Source: Saccharothrix algeriensis
GTDB lineage: Bacteria; Actinomycetota; Actinomycetes; Mycobacteriales; Pseudonocardiaceae
Assembly (NCBI RefSeq): GCF_016907655.1
Contig: NZ_JAFBCL010000001.1
Coordinates: 186,001 to 250,000, forward strand
DNA length: 64,000 nt
Direction of reading: 5' to 3'
The notes under the pieces are model-generated. The model searched no databases. It worked only from the letters and a program-made list of their open reading frames with translations, and was not told the origin of the DNA. Shown here piece after piece: positions 1 to 8,056 of the stretch. How positions within the stretch are numbered: position 1 is the stretch's first letter; each line of letters begins with the position of its first letter. The translations under genes were made by a program, and so were the position numbers.

Positions 1-114
1 CGCGCCCACAATGCCCCCCTGCGCGGACGCCGGTGCGGCACTGAGCCCCACGGCGACCACCGCAGCCGCTCCAACACCGGCGAACCGTCTCCAGGACGCG
101 CCGAACTCTCCCAT
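1..114 (-). CDS. N-terminus of a secreted protein (truncated by window edge)
   Basis: Only the first 38 codons are present; the gene runs off the left edge. They encode a Sec-type signal peptide: a charged N-region with WRR, a hydrophobic Ala/Val-rich core, and a probable signal peptidase I site after APASA, followed by a mature start QGGIVGA. The ATG at 112-114 is preceded by GGGAG at a suitable distance, which supports this start. Actinomycete exported subtilisin-like proteases often have a mature N-terminus of this general appearance, but the fragment is too short to assign a family, so only 'exported protein' is supported. Confidence 0.6.
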   Translation of the reverse strand, partial: MGEFGASWRRFAGVGAAAVVAVGLSAAPASAQGGIVGA

Positions 115-408
115 GCCTGGGTCTCCCTCATGCGGGTAATCGACTACAAGAGGTCCGCGCGAACCGTTGTGCAGCCTAGCGCCCGTTGCTCGCTGCGCAC
201 TCGCGATTTGCGACAAAGCTGCGGCCAAATCGGTGCGGCCGAAGCACTTCCGCCGCGAATGGACGAACAACGGCGGTACCGCCGTGCTCCGCGATCTGCT
301 AGCACCGCGCCGCACGACGGCGTGGGACCGCATCCTGCGGGCTCGTCCGCCCGTTCCGGGCCTTCGGCAAACCGCACCCCGGACCGGCGGGGCGCCCGCC
401 GGGCGGGG
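115..408. other. Intergenic region, no gene seen
   Basis: About 290 bases between the divergently read end of the response-regulator gene and the start of the secreted-protein gene. The only structure I see is a perfect 14-bp palindrome, CGGCGGTACCGCCG, at 271-284. Short overlapping reading frames here have no recognisable family character. Confidence 0.4.
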
Positions 409-1338
409 TCAGGCGTCGGTCGGACCGGCGGGCGTCACCAGGCCCGTCTCGTAGGCGGCGATCACGGCCTGCACGCGGTCACGCAGGCCGAGCTTGCCCG
501 GGATGCGGGCCACGTGGGTCTTCACCGTCGCCTCGGACAGGTGCAGCCGGCCCGCCGGCTCGGCGTTGCTCAGGCCGCGCGCCGGCAGGCGCAGGACCTC
601 CAGCTCGCGCGGGGTCAGCGCGGCCAGGTCGCGGTGCACCGCGTCGTGGTCGCGGTGCGCGAAGCGCTCCACCAGCCGGCGGGTGATGGTCGGGGCCGGC
701 AGCGCGTCGCCGGTGCGCACCAGGCGGACCGCGGCCACCAGGTGCTCGGGCGTCACGTCCTTGAGCAGGAACCCGCTCGCGCCCGCCGACAGCGCCGCGT
801 ACACGTAGTGGTCCAGGTCGAACGTGGTCAGGATGACGACCCGGGGCTCGCCGGGCAGGATGCGGCGGGTGGCCTCCAGGCCGTCCAGCTCCGGCATCCG
901 GACGTCCATCAGGACCACGTCGGGGCGGGTGCGGCGGACGGCGTCCACGGCCTCGACCCCGTTGGTGGCCTCGGCCACCACGTCGACGCCGTCGGCGGTG
1001 AGGATCATCCGGAAGCCCGTGCGCACCAGCAGCCGGTCGTCCGCGATCACCGCCAGCGGGTACCGGCGGCGCAGCGCCAGCGGCGCGGAGGCCAGCAGCG
1101 CTACCACCACCGCGGTGACCACCGGCGGCTCGGGCGGGTGCAGCAGGAGCTGCGGGGGCAGCAGGTCCCGGTCGACCGGTCGCGGCCGGTCCATGCGGTT
1201 GAGCGCGTACTCGACCGAGAGCACGCACAGCACCAGCGCCAGCACGGCGTCGAACAGCCGGTTGCGCGGGGTCGGGTCCGGCAGCGGGCCCGACGGGCGG
1301 GCGAGCACCGCGACCGCCCTGCGCACCTGTTCCGCCAT
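409..1338 (-). pseudogene. Histidine-kinase N-terminus fused in frame to a NarL-type response regulator; probable deletion product
   Basis: The 309-residue frame joins two proteins. Residues 1-96 look like the membrane N-terminus of an actinomycete sensor kinase (LFDAVLALVLCVLSVEYAL, then LALRRRYPLAV). At about residue 97 it turns directly into a receiver domain: IADDRLLV acidic pair, phospho-acceptor Asp in VLMDVRMPELDG, Lys in FLLKD. A LuxR-type HTH follows. The kinase dimerisation and ATPase domains are missing, as expected if about 1 kb was deleted between two adjacent genes. The HTH carries three prolines where family members have Val, Ile or Leu (LRLPARG, NAEPAGR, ARIPGKL), which should break helices. 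The gene is therefore probably inactive. Alternatively, a regulator could be translated from the GTG at 1048-1050, giving 213 residues. Confidence 0.65.
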
Positions 1339-1717
1339 CGCACCCACGCCGCCCACCCTCCCCGACGCGCGGCCGGGGCGGATCGGCCCCGCGACCCACC
1401 GCCACGGCGCCGCCGGACTACTCCGCGAGGATGACCCGCGCCGCCCTCGTCCCGGCGCGGTAGCGGAAACGGCCCGGCCGGCCGACGTGGCCCGCGCTCC
1501 CGGCGTCCAGCGCGCCGGGCGTCCAGCGCGCCGGGCGCCGAACGGCTGCCGGACCGCCCGCACGTGCACCGCCACCGCGCCGCGCGCCGAGCAGCCGCCC
1601 GCGCCGCCGGACCGGGGGCTCCACTGTGGACGGAGGGCGATATTCGATCGCACCGCTGCGCCCCGCTGCGGCAGCATGGCCCGGCAAGCGCCGGCGACTG
1701 CCCTGGGAGGGGAACGG
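1339..1717. other. Divergent intergenic region with a tandem 16-bp repeat
   Basis: About 380 bases separate the kinase-regulator fusion from the ABC transporter. It holds two perfect back-to-back copies of a 16-bp unit (GCGTCCAGCGCGCCGG at 1503-1518 and 1519-1534). The promoter and Shine-Dalgarno of the ABC gene lie at its right end (GGGAGGGG shortly before 1718). I see no convincing gene; long frames here are G+C-driven. Confidence 0.4.
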
Positions 1718-3562
1718 ATGTCTGTGCCCGGGTCTTCCGGCACCGCGGACCGGGGTTCACCCGATCGCCGGAAGGCGGTGGCGCTGGCGCTGCGGTTCTA
1801 CGGCGGCGAGCTGCTGCGCCGGCGCGGGAACGCCGTGCCCGCGCTGCTGCTGCCCGCCCTCGGCAACACCTGCCTGGCCTACCTGGCGCCGCTCGCGGTC
1901 GCCGCCCTGGTCGACCGGCTCGCCGGCGGCGGGCGGGCCGACCTCGGCTCGCTGCTGCCGTACGCGCTCGGCTTCGGCGGGCTGATGCTGCTGGGCGAGC
2001 TGCTGTGGCGGATCGGCGTGCACCACATCAACCGCACCGAGGCCCGGGGCATCGAGCACCTGGCCGTGGTGGGCATGGACGCGCTGCTGGCCAAGGACGC
2101 CGCGTTCTTCCACGACAACTTCGCCGGCTCGCTGACCAAGCGCGTGCTGAGCTTCGCGGCGCGGTTCGAGGAGTTCGTCGACACGCTGGTGTTCCAGGTC
2201 TTCGCCAACCTCGTGCCGCTGGTGTTCGCCTGCGTGGTGCTGTGGCGCTACGACCCGCTGCTGGTGGCGGTCCTGCTGGGGCTGATCGCGCTGACCGGCT
2301 TCGCGATCGCGCCGCTGGTGCGCCGCCGCCAGGCGCTGGTCGACCAGCGCGAGGCGGCCATCGCCCGGGTCTCCGGGCACGTCTCGGACACGCTGGCGAA
2401 CATGGACGCGGTGCGGGCCTTCGCCGCCGAGCGCCGCGAGGCCGCCGAGCACCGCGCCCGGGTCGCCGAGCAGCGGGTGCTGACGCTGCGGTCGTGGGAC
2501 TACGGCAACCTGCGGATCGACACCGTGGTCGCGCCGATGTCCGTGCTCACCGCCACCCTCGGCCTGCTGGTCGCGATCGGCCTCACCGGCGGCGCCCCGG
2601 GCGTGGAGGCGATCGTGGTGACCTTCGCGTACTTCACCAGCGCCACCAGGGTGATGTTCGAGTTCAATCAAATTTACCGCCGGCTGGAGGGCTCGCTGAC
2701 CGAGGCGGCCCAGTTCACCGAACTCCTGCTGGACCCGCCGGTGGTGCTGGACCCGCCGTCGCCGGAGTCACCGTCCGGCGAGGACTCCGGCGTCCGCTTC
2801 GAGCGCGTCGCGTTCTCCTACCCCTCGGGCCGCCCGCTGTTCGACGGGCTGGACCTGGACATCCCCGCCGGGCACCGGATCGGGCTGGTGGGCCGCTCCG
2901 GCGGCGGCAAGAGCACGCTGACCAAGCTGCTGCTGCGGCTGATGGACGTCGACGGCGGCCGGATCCTGGTGGGCGGTCGGGACATCGCGCGGCTGCGCCA
3001 GGCCGACCTGCGCGGGCTGATCGCCTACGTGCCGCAGGAACCCGCCATGTTCCACCGGTCGCTGCGGGCCAACATCGCCTTCGCCCGACCGGGCGCGAGC
3101 GAGGCCGACGTCCTGCGCGCGGCGCGGGCGGCCCACGTGACGGAGTTCGCCGAGGCGCTGCCCGACGGCTTCGACACGCTGGTCGGCGAGCGGGGCGTCA
3201 AGCTGTCCGGCGGCCAGCGCCAGCGGGTGGCGCTGGCCCGCGCCATCCTGCGGGACGCGCCGATCCTGCTGCTGGACGAGGCCACCAGCGCCCTGGACTC
3301 GGAGAACGAGGCCCTCGTCCAGGACGCCCTGTGGCAGCTCATGCGGGACCGGACGGCCGTGGTCGTGGCGCACCGGCTGAGCACGGTGGTGCGGATGGAC
3401 CGACTGGTGGTGCTCGACGGCGGTCGCGTGGTCGAGCAGGGTTCGCACGACGAGCTGCTGCGGACGGGCGGCGCCTACGCCCGCCTGTGGCACCACCAGT
3501 CCGGCGGGTTCCTGGCCGAGGACGACACCGGGCCGGCGGGCGACCGGACCGCGGTGCCGTGA
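1718..3562 (+). CDS. ABC exporter with fused membrane and ATPase domains
   Basis: This 614-residue half-transporter has an N-terminal six-helix exporter domain (about residues 25-330) followed by an ATPase domain (about 365-595). The ATPase shows every hallmark: Walker A GRSGGGKST, Q-loop YVPQEPAMF, signature LSGGQRQR, Walker B ILLLDEATSALD and H-loop AHRLST. Such proteins homodimerise in the membrane and expel lipids, peptides or drugs; the substrate cannot be read from sequence. The ATG is chosen for the strong GGGAGGGG ribosome site just upstream; the reading frame continues far upstream only because of high G+C. It ends 4 bp from the convergent anti-sigma-like gene. An unusually AT-rich codon run encodes FNQIYRR near position 2665. 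Confidence 0.9.
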   Translation: MSVPGSSGTADRGSPDRRKAVALALRFYGGELLRRRGNAVPALLLPALGNTCLAYLAPLAVAALVDRLAGGGRADLGSLLPYALGFGGLMLLGELLWRIGVHHINRTEARGIEHLAVVGMDALLAKDAAFFHDNFAGSLTKRVLSFAARFEEFVDTLVFQVFANLVPLVFACVVLWRYDPLLVAVLLGLIALTGFAIAPLVRRRQALVDQREAAIARVSGHVSDTLANMDAVRAFAAERREAAEHRARVAEQRVLTLRSWDYGNLRIDTVVAPMSVLTATLGLLVAIGLTGGAPGVEAIVVTFAYFTSATRVMFEFNQIYRRLEGSLTEAAQFTELLLDPPVVLDPPSPESPSGEDSGVRFERVAFSYPSGRPLFDGLDLDIPAGHRIGLVGRSGGGKSTLTKLLLRLMDVDGGRILVGGRDIARLRQADLRGLIAYVPQEPAMFHRSLRANIAFARPGASEADVLRAARAAHVTEFAEALPDGFDTLVGERGVKLSGGQRQRVALARAILRDAPILLLDEATSALDSENEALVQDALWQLMRDRTAVVVAHRLSTVVRMDRLVVLDGGRVVEQGSHDELLRTGGAYARLWHHQSGGFLAEDDTGPAGDRTAVP

Positions 3563-3566
3563 CCGG

Positions 3567-4310
3567 TCACGGCAACGACCACGCCAGGACCTGCAGGTCG
3601 TTCCAGGACAGCGCTTCGGAGGTGATCGCGTAGACCGCCCCCGAGGAGCCGGTCCAGGTCAGCCGGCGGCCTTCGCAGTCGAACCCGCCCTGCTGGGTGG
3701 CCCCGCCGCCGGCGGGCACCCGGTACCGGACCGCCATCGTGCCCGACGCCGTGCGGCCCGCGGCCCCCTTGACCGGCACCTCCCCGGAACCCGCCGGGAG
3801 GTCCTGCGAGGTCGCGACGGTCGAGCCCGCGGGGTAGCGCTCCACCGTCCACGCCCCGGCGTCGGCCGAGAAGGTGGCCACCACGGTCCCGTCGCCCGCG
3901 CCCGCGGGCAGGAACAGCACGGCCCGGGGCTCGGGCCAGGCGGGGCCGGTCGGGAACTCCCAGTCCGCCCACAGCTCCACCCGCTGCACCGACGACGGGG
4001 TGAAGACGGACAGGCCGGTGCAGAACGGCGTCCGGTGGTCCACCGAGGTCGGGGAGGTCGCCGTCGTGAGCACGGCGCCGGCGGTGGCCGCGACGTCCGC
4101 GACGCCGGTGGAGCCGTCGTCCCACGCCCACCACAGGGCGCCGGGCACCACCGCGACGAGCGCGACCGCCGCCGCCAGCGGCGCGAACCGGCCCCGGGAG
4201 CGCCGCGGAGCGCCGTCCAGGCGGGCGAGGACGGCGGCGACGACCTCGTCCGGCGGTTCCCGCTCCGACTCCCGCCCCAGTCGTCGCAGCTCCCCTTCGA
4301 CGTCACGCAC
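3567..4310 (-). CDS. Membrane-anchored partner of the adjacent ECF sigma factor (probable anti-sigma function)
   Basis: This 247-residue protein has a cytoplasmic N-terminus of about 45 charged residues (MRDVEGELRRLGRE...), one membrane segment (about 46-64, LAAAVALVAVVPGALWWAW), and an extracellular domain of about 180 residues with a few cysteines but no family I recognise. It starts at a GTG overlapping the end of the sigma gene by 8 bp, so the two are translationally coupled. This is the usual arrangement for SigE-type ECF sigma factors, where the membrane protein restrains the sigma factor. I see no zinc-binding HxxxCxxC motif, so an anti-sigma role is inferred from position and topology only. 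Confidence 0.7.
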   Translation of the reverse strand: MRDVEGELRRLGRESEREPPDEVVAAVLARLDGAPRRSRGRFAPLAAAVALVAVVPGALWWAWDDGSTGVADVAATAGAVLTTATSPTSVDHRTPFCTGLSVFTPSSVQRVELWADWEFPTGPAWPEPRAVLFLPAGAGDGTVVATFSADAGAWTVERYPAGSTVATSQDLPAGSGEVPVKGAAGRTASGTMAVRYRVPAGGGATQQGGFDCEGRRLTWTGSSGAVYAITSEALSWNDLQVLAWSLP

Positions 4311-4857
4311 GGCCGCTCACCTCGCTGTCCCGCTCCGCGCCGAGCAGCGCCCGCAGCCGCGCGAGCGCGCGGGCACTCCTGGACTTGACCGTCCCCCTGG
4401 GTAATCGCAACACCTTCGCCGTCTCCGCTTCCGTCAGCTCCAGCAGGTAGCGGCAGGTCAGCACCAGCCGCTCCCGCTCGTTCAGGCGCCACAACGCCCC
4501 CCACAGCAGCCGCCTGCGCTCGTCGGCGACCGCCACCTCCTCCGGCTCCCCGTCCGGCGGGGCCTCGGGCCGGCCGTGCAGCGCGGCGAACCGGCTCGCC
4601 AGGTCCGCCCGCCGACCGCTGGACCGGTGGGCGTTGCGGGCGAGGTTGGCCACGATCCGCAGCAGCCAGGGCCGGAACGACGAACCCGGCCGGAAACCGC
4701 CCAACCCCTGGTAGGCCCGCACGAACGCGTCCTGCGCCACGTCGTCGGCGTCGCTGCCGGCCCCCAGGAGCCGGGCGAGCCGGACGGCCGCCGCGTGGTG
4801 CTGCCGGACCAGGTCCCCGAAAGCCTCGACGTCGCCGGCCAGCGACCGCGCGACCAA
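4303..4857 (-). CDS. ECF RNA polymerase sigma factor
   Basis: The 184-residue protein has region 2 (about residues 7-75, with DADDVAQDAFVRAYQGL and FRPWLLRIVANLARN) and region 4 (about 115-172, with RERLVLTCRY, LTEAETAKVL and GTVKSRSARALARLR), the two domains of an extracytoplasmic-function sigma factor. The start is uncertain. The annotated TTG lies 16 nt after AAGGAGG. Family members begin M/V-TDEEL, and the upstream in-frame codons read GTC-ACG-GAC-GAA-GAG, with GTC where a GTG would be expected. The gene probably autoregulates with its overlapping membrane partner. Confidence 0.9.
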   Translation of the reverse strand: MVARSLAGDVEAFGDLVRQHHAAAVRLARLLGAGSDADDVAQDAFVRAYQGLGGFRPGSSFRPWLLRIVANLARNAHRSSGRRADLASRFAALHGRPEAPPDGEPEEVAVADERRRLLWGALWRLNERERLVLTCRYLLELTEAETAKVLRLPRGTVKSRSARALARLRALLGAERDSEVSGRA

Positions 4858-5074
4858 GTGCTCTTCGTCCGTGACGCCTCCTTCGTCCGCCCTCCCCGAC
4901 TCCCTACACCGGCCGGCCCGACCCGGTTCCCCGGTTCGCCCGTCCGGCGCCGGTCGGCGCGCACCGGGCGGCGGGGAACCGGCTCCGTCCCGGTCGGCCG
5001 CGCGGTGCGGCGGGCGGGGTCCGAGCGGGCGCCTCGTTTTGGCGTCGGTGGGGGCCGGGTGTCAGCATTCCGCC

Positions 5075-5581
5075 GTGAACACCAGGGGGAACGCCCTGGC
5101 CGCGCTGGTCGCGGCCCTCGCGCTGTCGGCGTGCACGGCGACGTCGGAGCCGGCGCCGCTCCAGCCCGCCCCGACCGCGGCGGCCGGTGTGCCGCTGACC
5201 GGGCACCGGCTGTGCGGCGACCACGTGGTGGTCGACTTCGCGACCGACGACGAGATGCGCGCCGCCGTCGCCGGCGTCGCGGCCGACGACCGGGTGCGCC
5301 GCGTCTACACCGAGACCAGGGAGCAGGCCCTCCAGCGCTTCAAGGAAATCTTCGCGGAGCAGCCGGAGATCCGGGACATGGCCCGCGCGGAGGCGCTGCC
5401 GGCGGGCTTGAAGGTGATGCCGCGGCCGGGCGTGGACGTGCGCGGGATGGCGGGCGACCTGCGGTCCGACCACCCGAGCGCGAAGAGGGTCGAGGCGTTC
5501 GTCCGCCCCTCCGCGCCGGATGCGCCGGATGCTCCGGACGCGCCGGAGTGCCCGGCGGACGGCGAGTGGCCGGTCGCCTGA
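5075..5581 (+). CDS. Lipoprotein with an FtsX extracellular-domain-like fold
   Basis: The 168-residue product starts with a lipoprotein signal (ALVAALALSAC, lipobox Cys at about residue 23) and so should be anchored outside the membrane. After a Pro/Ala linker, residues 45-145 match the pattern of the extracellular domain of the division protein FtsX: a hydrophobic strand VVVDFATDDEMRAAV, the segment YTETREQALQRFKEIFAEQP, a MARAEALPAGLKV strand, and a final RVEAFVRP strand. FtsX uses that domain to activate peptidoglycan hydrolases. Here it stands alone with no permease. The tail carries a short PDA repeat and ends with a Cys. The GTG start gives the correct signal peptide length. Confidence 0.65.
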   Translation: MNTRGNALAALVAALALSACTATSEPAPLQPAPTAAAGVPLTGHRLCGDHVVVDFATDDEMRAAVAGVAADDRVRRVYTETREQALQRFKEIFAEQPEIRDMARAEALPAGLKVMPRPGVDVRGMAGDLRSDHPSAKRVEAFVRPSAPDAPDAPDAPECPADGEWPVA

Positions 5582-5593
5582 CCCGGCCGGGCG

Positions 5594-6784
5594 TCACGCC
5601 CCGAACACGTCGTCCTGCGCGTTCTGGCAGGCGGTGAGCAGGGCGCCGCGCAGCACCGCCGCGCCGCCGAGGGCGCCGGCCCGCACGGTCGTCGGGATCG
5701 GCGACAGCGCGGCCAGGCGGTCGGCGACCGCGGCGGCCAGCGCCGCGCCGCCCGCCTGGCCGATCTCGCCGCCCAGGACGACGCAGCCGGGGTCGAGCAC
5801 CGCCGTGACCGCCGCCGCCCCGACGGCCACGCGGTCCGCCAGGTCGTCCAGGAACGCCCGCGCCCCCGCGGCGACCGCCGCGCGCACCAGGGCGGCGGCC
5901 GGCGGCTCGTGCGGCGCGGCGTCGGCGGCGAGGCCGTGCTCGGCGGCCAGCGCGACGATCGCCGGCGAGGAGGCCAGGGAGTGGAACCCGCCCCCGGTCT
6001 TCCCGCACGCCCCTGCGCCCGCCTCGCCTCGAACCGCCGCCCCGCCCCCGGCCGCCACGCCCGACACGGGCAGGAAACCCAGCTCGCCCGCGCCGCCGGA
6101 AGCGCCCCGGTGCAGCGCGCCGCCGAGCACCAGCGCGGCCCCGGTGCCGTGGCCCAGCCACAGCAGGGCGAACGTGTCGCGGTCGCGGGCGCTGCCCGCC
6201 CGGTGCTCGGCGAGGGCGGCGACGCTGGTCTCGTTCTCGACCAGCAGGCGGCCGGGCAGGTCCCGCAGCGCCGCCAGGACGCCGCCGTGCCAGCGCGGCA
6301 GCCCCGGTGTGCGGCGCAGCTCGCCGGTCGCCGGGTCGACCAGGCCGGGCACGCCGATGCCGACCGAGTGCAGGCTCGACGCCCCCGCCTCGCGCGCGGT
6401 GTCGGCCAGGAGCGCGACGGTACGCTCGACGGCCGGCTCGCCGGGGTCCGGCCCGATCGGCGCCGACCGCTCGGCCAGCACGCCGCCGAGCAGGTCGGCC
6501 ACCACCACGGCGACGCTGCCGGTGCGGACGTCCAGCGCGGCCACGTGGGCGCGGTCCCGGACGATGCCGTAGAGCTGCGCGTTGGGACCCCGCCGGCGGA
6601 CGTCGGCCTCGCCCACCACCCGCACCAGCCCGGCGCCGCCCAGGCGCCGGACGAGCTCGGCGACGGTGGGCCGGGACAGGCCGGTGCGCTCGGCCAGCTG
6701 GGCCGCCGTCAGCGGGCCGTCGCGCAGCAGGAGCAGGGCCGCCCGGTCGTTGATCGCGCGTGCGGCGCTCGGTGATGCGGGCAT
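5594..6784 (-). CDS. ROK-family transcriptional repressor
   Basis: The 396-residue protein has an N-terminal winged helix-turn-helix (about 10-70, AQLAERTGLSRPTVAELVRRL) and a C-terminal sugar-kinase-like ROK domain (about 80-385, with GIGVPGLVDPATG and GHGTGAALVLGGALHRG). ROK repressors sense sugars or phosphosugars. The conserved ROK zinc cluster C-x-C-G-x-x-G-C-x-E is not preserved: the corresponding stretch reads GACGKTGGGFH. The ATPase-type Asp of true kinases is not evident either. It is divergent from an MFS sugar-type transporter, with an inverted repeat between them, so it most likely controls that transporter. Confidence 0.88.
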   Translation of the reverse strand: MPASPSAARAINDRAALLLLRDGPLTAAQLAERTGLSRPTVAELVRRLGGAGLVRVVGEADVRRRGPNAQLYGIVRDRAHVAALDVRTGSVAVVVADLLGGVLAERSAPIGPDPGEPAVERTVALLADTAREAGASSLHSVGIGVPGLVDPATGELRRTPGLPRWHGGVLAALRDLPGRLLVENETSVAALAEHRAGSARDRDTFALLWLGHGTGAALVLGGALHRGASGGAGELGFLPVSGVAAGGGAAVRGEAGAGACGKTGGGFHSLASSPAIVALAAEHGLAADAAPHEPPAAALVRAAVAAGARAFLDDLADRVAVGAAAVTAVLDPGCVVLGGEIGQAGGAALAAAVADRLAALSPIPTTVRAGALGGAAVLRGALLTACQNAQDDVFGA

Positions 6785-6809
6785 GTCGCCGACCCACCAG
6801 CCTTTCTTT

Positions 6810-6824
6810 CAGGAAGCCTACCTG
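6810..6824. promoter_or_regulatory. Inverted repeat, candidate ROK operator
   Basis: CAGGAAGCCTACCTG is a 15-bp near-palindrome (six of seven arm pairs match) in the 77-bp gap between the divergent ROK repressor and MFS genes. It directly precedes GATAAT (6824-6829), a plausible -10 for the MFS gene, so binding would block that promoter. Confidence 0.45.
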
Positions 6825-6861
6825 ATAATTTCCGAATCCTACTGGAGGGGAAGGTGGGGAC

Positions 6862-8022
6862 GTGAGCGACACAGCGATCACCGGGAGCCTGCGGGCCGCC
6901 CGGTACGCGGTGGCGGCCGTGTTCTGCGTGCACGGCGCGGTGCTGGGGTCCTTCGCGACGCGCGTGCCGTGGATCCAGGAGCACGCCGGGATCGGCGCGG
7001 GGCAACTCGGCCTGGCCCTGGCGTTCCCGGCCGTCGGCTCGGCGGTGGCGATGCCGTTCGCCGCCCGCATCGGCCACCGGCTCGGCAGCCGGACCGCGCT
7101 GCGCCTGCTGCTGGGCCTGTGGACGCTGGCGCTGGTCCTGCCGTCGCTGGCGCCGAACCTGGTGGCGCTGTGCGCGGCCCTGTTCGCGTTCGGCGCGGCG
7201 GCGGGCATGTCCGACGTCACGATGAACGCGCTGGGCGTGGAGGTCGAGCGGGGCATGGGGCGGTCGATCATGTCCGGCCTGCACGGGATGTGGAGCGTCG
7301 GCGCGCTGCTCGGCTCCGCCGGCGGCACCCTGGCCGCGCACCTGGCCGTCAGCGCCCGCCTGCACCACCTGGTGGCCGCCGCCGTGCTCACCGCCGTCGG
7401 GCTGGCGGTCTGCCGGGGCGTGCCGGACCTGCGGCCCGAGCAGGACGAGGAGCCACCGCCCCGGTTCGCCCTGCCGCCCCGGTCGGCGCTGCTGATCGGC
7501 GCGGTCGGGTTCTGCGCGGTGTTCGCCGAGGGCGCCGGCCTGGACTGGTCGGCGGTCTACCTGCGCGACGTCCTGGGCTCGTCGCCGGGCGTGGCTGCGG
7601 CGTCCACCACGGCGCTGACCCTGACCATGGTCGTGGGCCGGCTGGCGGGCGACGCCGTGGTGAACCGGGTCGGCGCGGCGCGCACCGTGCGGACCGGCGG
7701 CGTGGTCGCCGCCGCGGGCGGCCTGCTCATCGTCCTCGCGCCGAGCCCGCTGGTCGCCATCAGCGGGTTCGGCCTGCTGGGCCTGGGCATCGCGGTCGTC
7801 GTGCCGCTGGCGTTCGCCGCGGCGGGCCACCGGGAGGACAACGCCGGCCGGGCCATCGCCGGCGTCGCCACCATCACCTACACCTCGGGGCTGATCGCGC
7901 CCTCGCTCATCGGCGCCATCGCCCAGGCCACCAGCCTCACCGCCTCCTTCACCGTGGTGACGGCCCTCGTGCTCGGCCTGGTGCTGTTCGCCGGGGTGCT
8001 GTCGGGCCGAGCGCGGGGGTGA
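6862..8022 (+). CDS. MFS transporter, sugar-exporter type
   Basis: The 386-residue protein has about 12 membrane helices and the short loops of a major-facilitator transporter. Early motifs such as VHGAVLGSFATRVPWIQEHAGI and GLHGMWSVGALLG resemble the YbjJ/fucose-permease-like branch of the superfamily. It starts at a GTG preceded by a purine-rich GGAGGGGAAGG stretch. It lies divergent from the ROK repressor and probably moves the ligand that this repressor senses, or a related sugar; the substrate is not known. Confidence 0.85.
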   Translation: MSDTAITGSLRAARYAVAAVFCVHGAVLGSFATRVPWIQEHAGIGAGQLGLALAFPAVGSAVAMPFAARIGHRLGSRTALRLLLGLWTLALVLPSLAPNLVALCAALFAFGAAAGMSDVTMNALGVEVERGMGRSIMSGLHGMWSVGALLGSAGGTLAAHLAVSARLHHLVAAAVLTAVGLAVCRGVPDLRPEQDEEPPPRFALPPRSALLIGAVGFCAVFAEGAGLDWSAVYLRDVLGSSPGVAAASTTALTLTMVVGRLAGDAVVNRVGAARTVRTGGVVAAAGGLLIVLAPSPLVAISGFGLLGLGIAVVVPLAFAAAGHREDNAGRAIAGVATITYTSGLIAPSLIGAIAQATSLTASFTVVTALVLGLVLFAGVLSGRARG

Positions 8023-8027
8023 CGCGG

Positions 8028-8049
8028 GGCGGGCCGCGCCCGGCCCGCC
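8028..8049. terminator. Bidirectional hairpin between convergent genes
   Basis: A perfect 9-bp stem (GGCGGGCCG / CGGCCCGCC) with a CGCC loop lies between the stop codons of the convergent MFS gene and the MerR-PP2C gene. There is no U-tract, which is normal for high-G+C actinomycete terminators. Confidence 0.5.
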
Positions 8050-8056
8050 GATCAGG

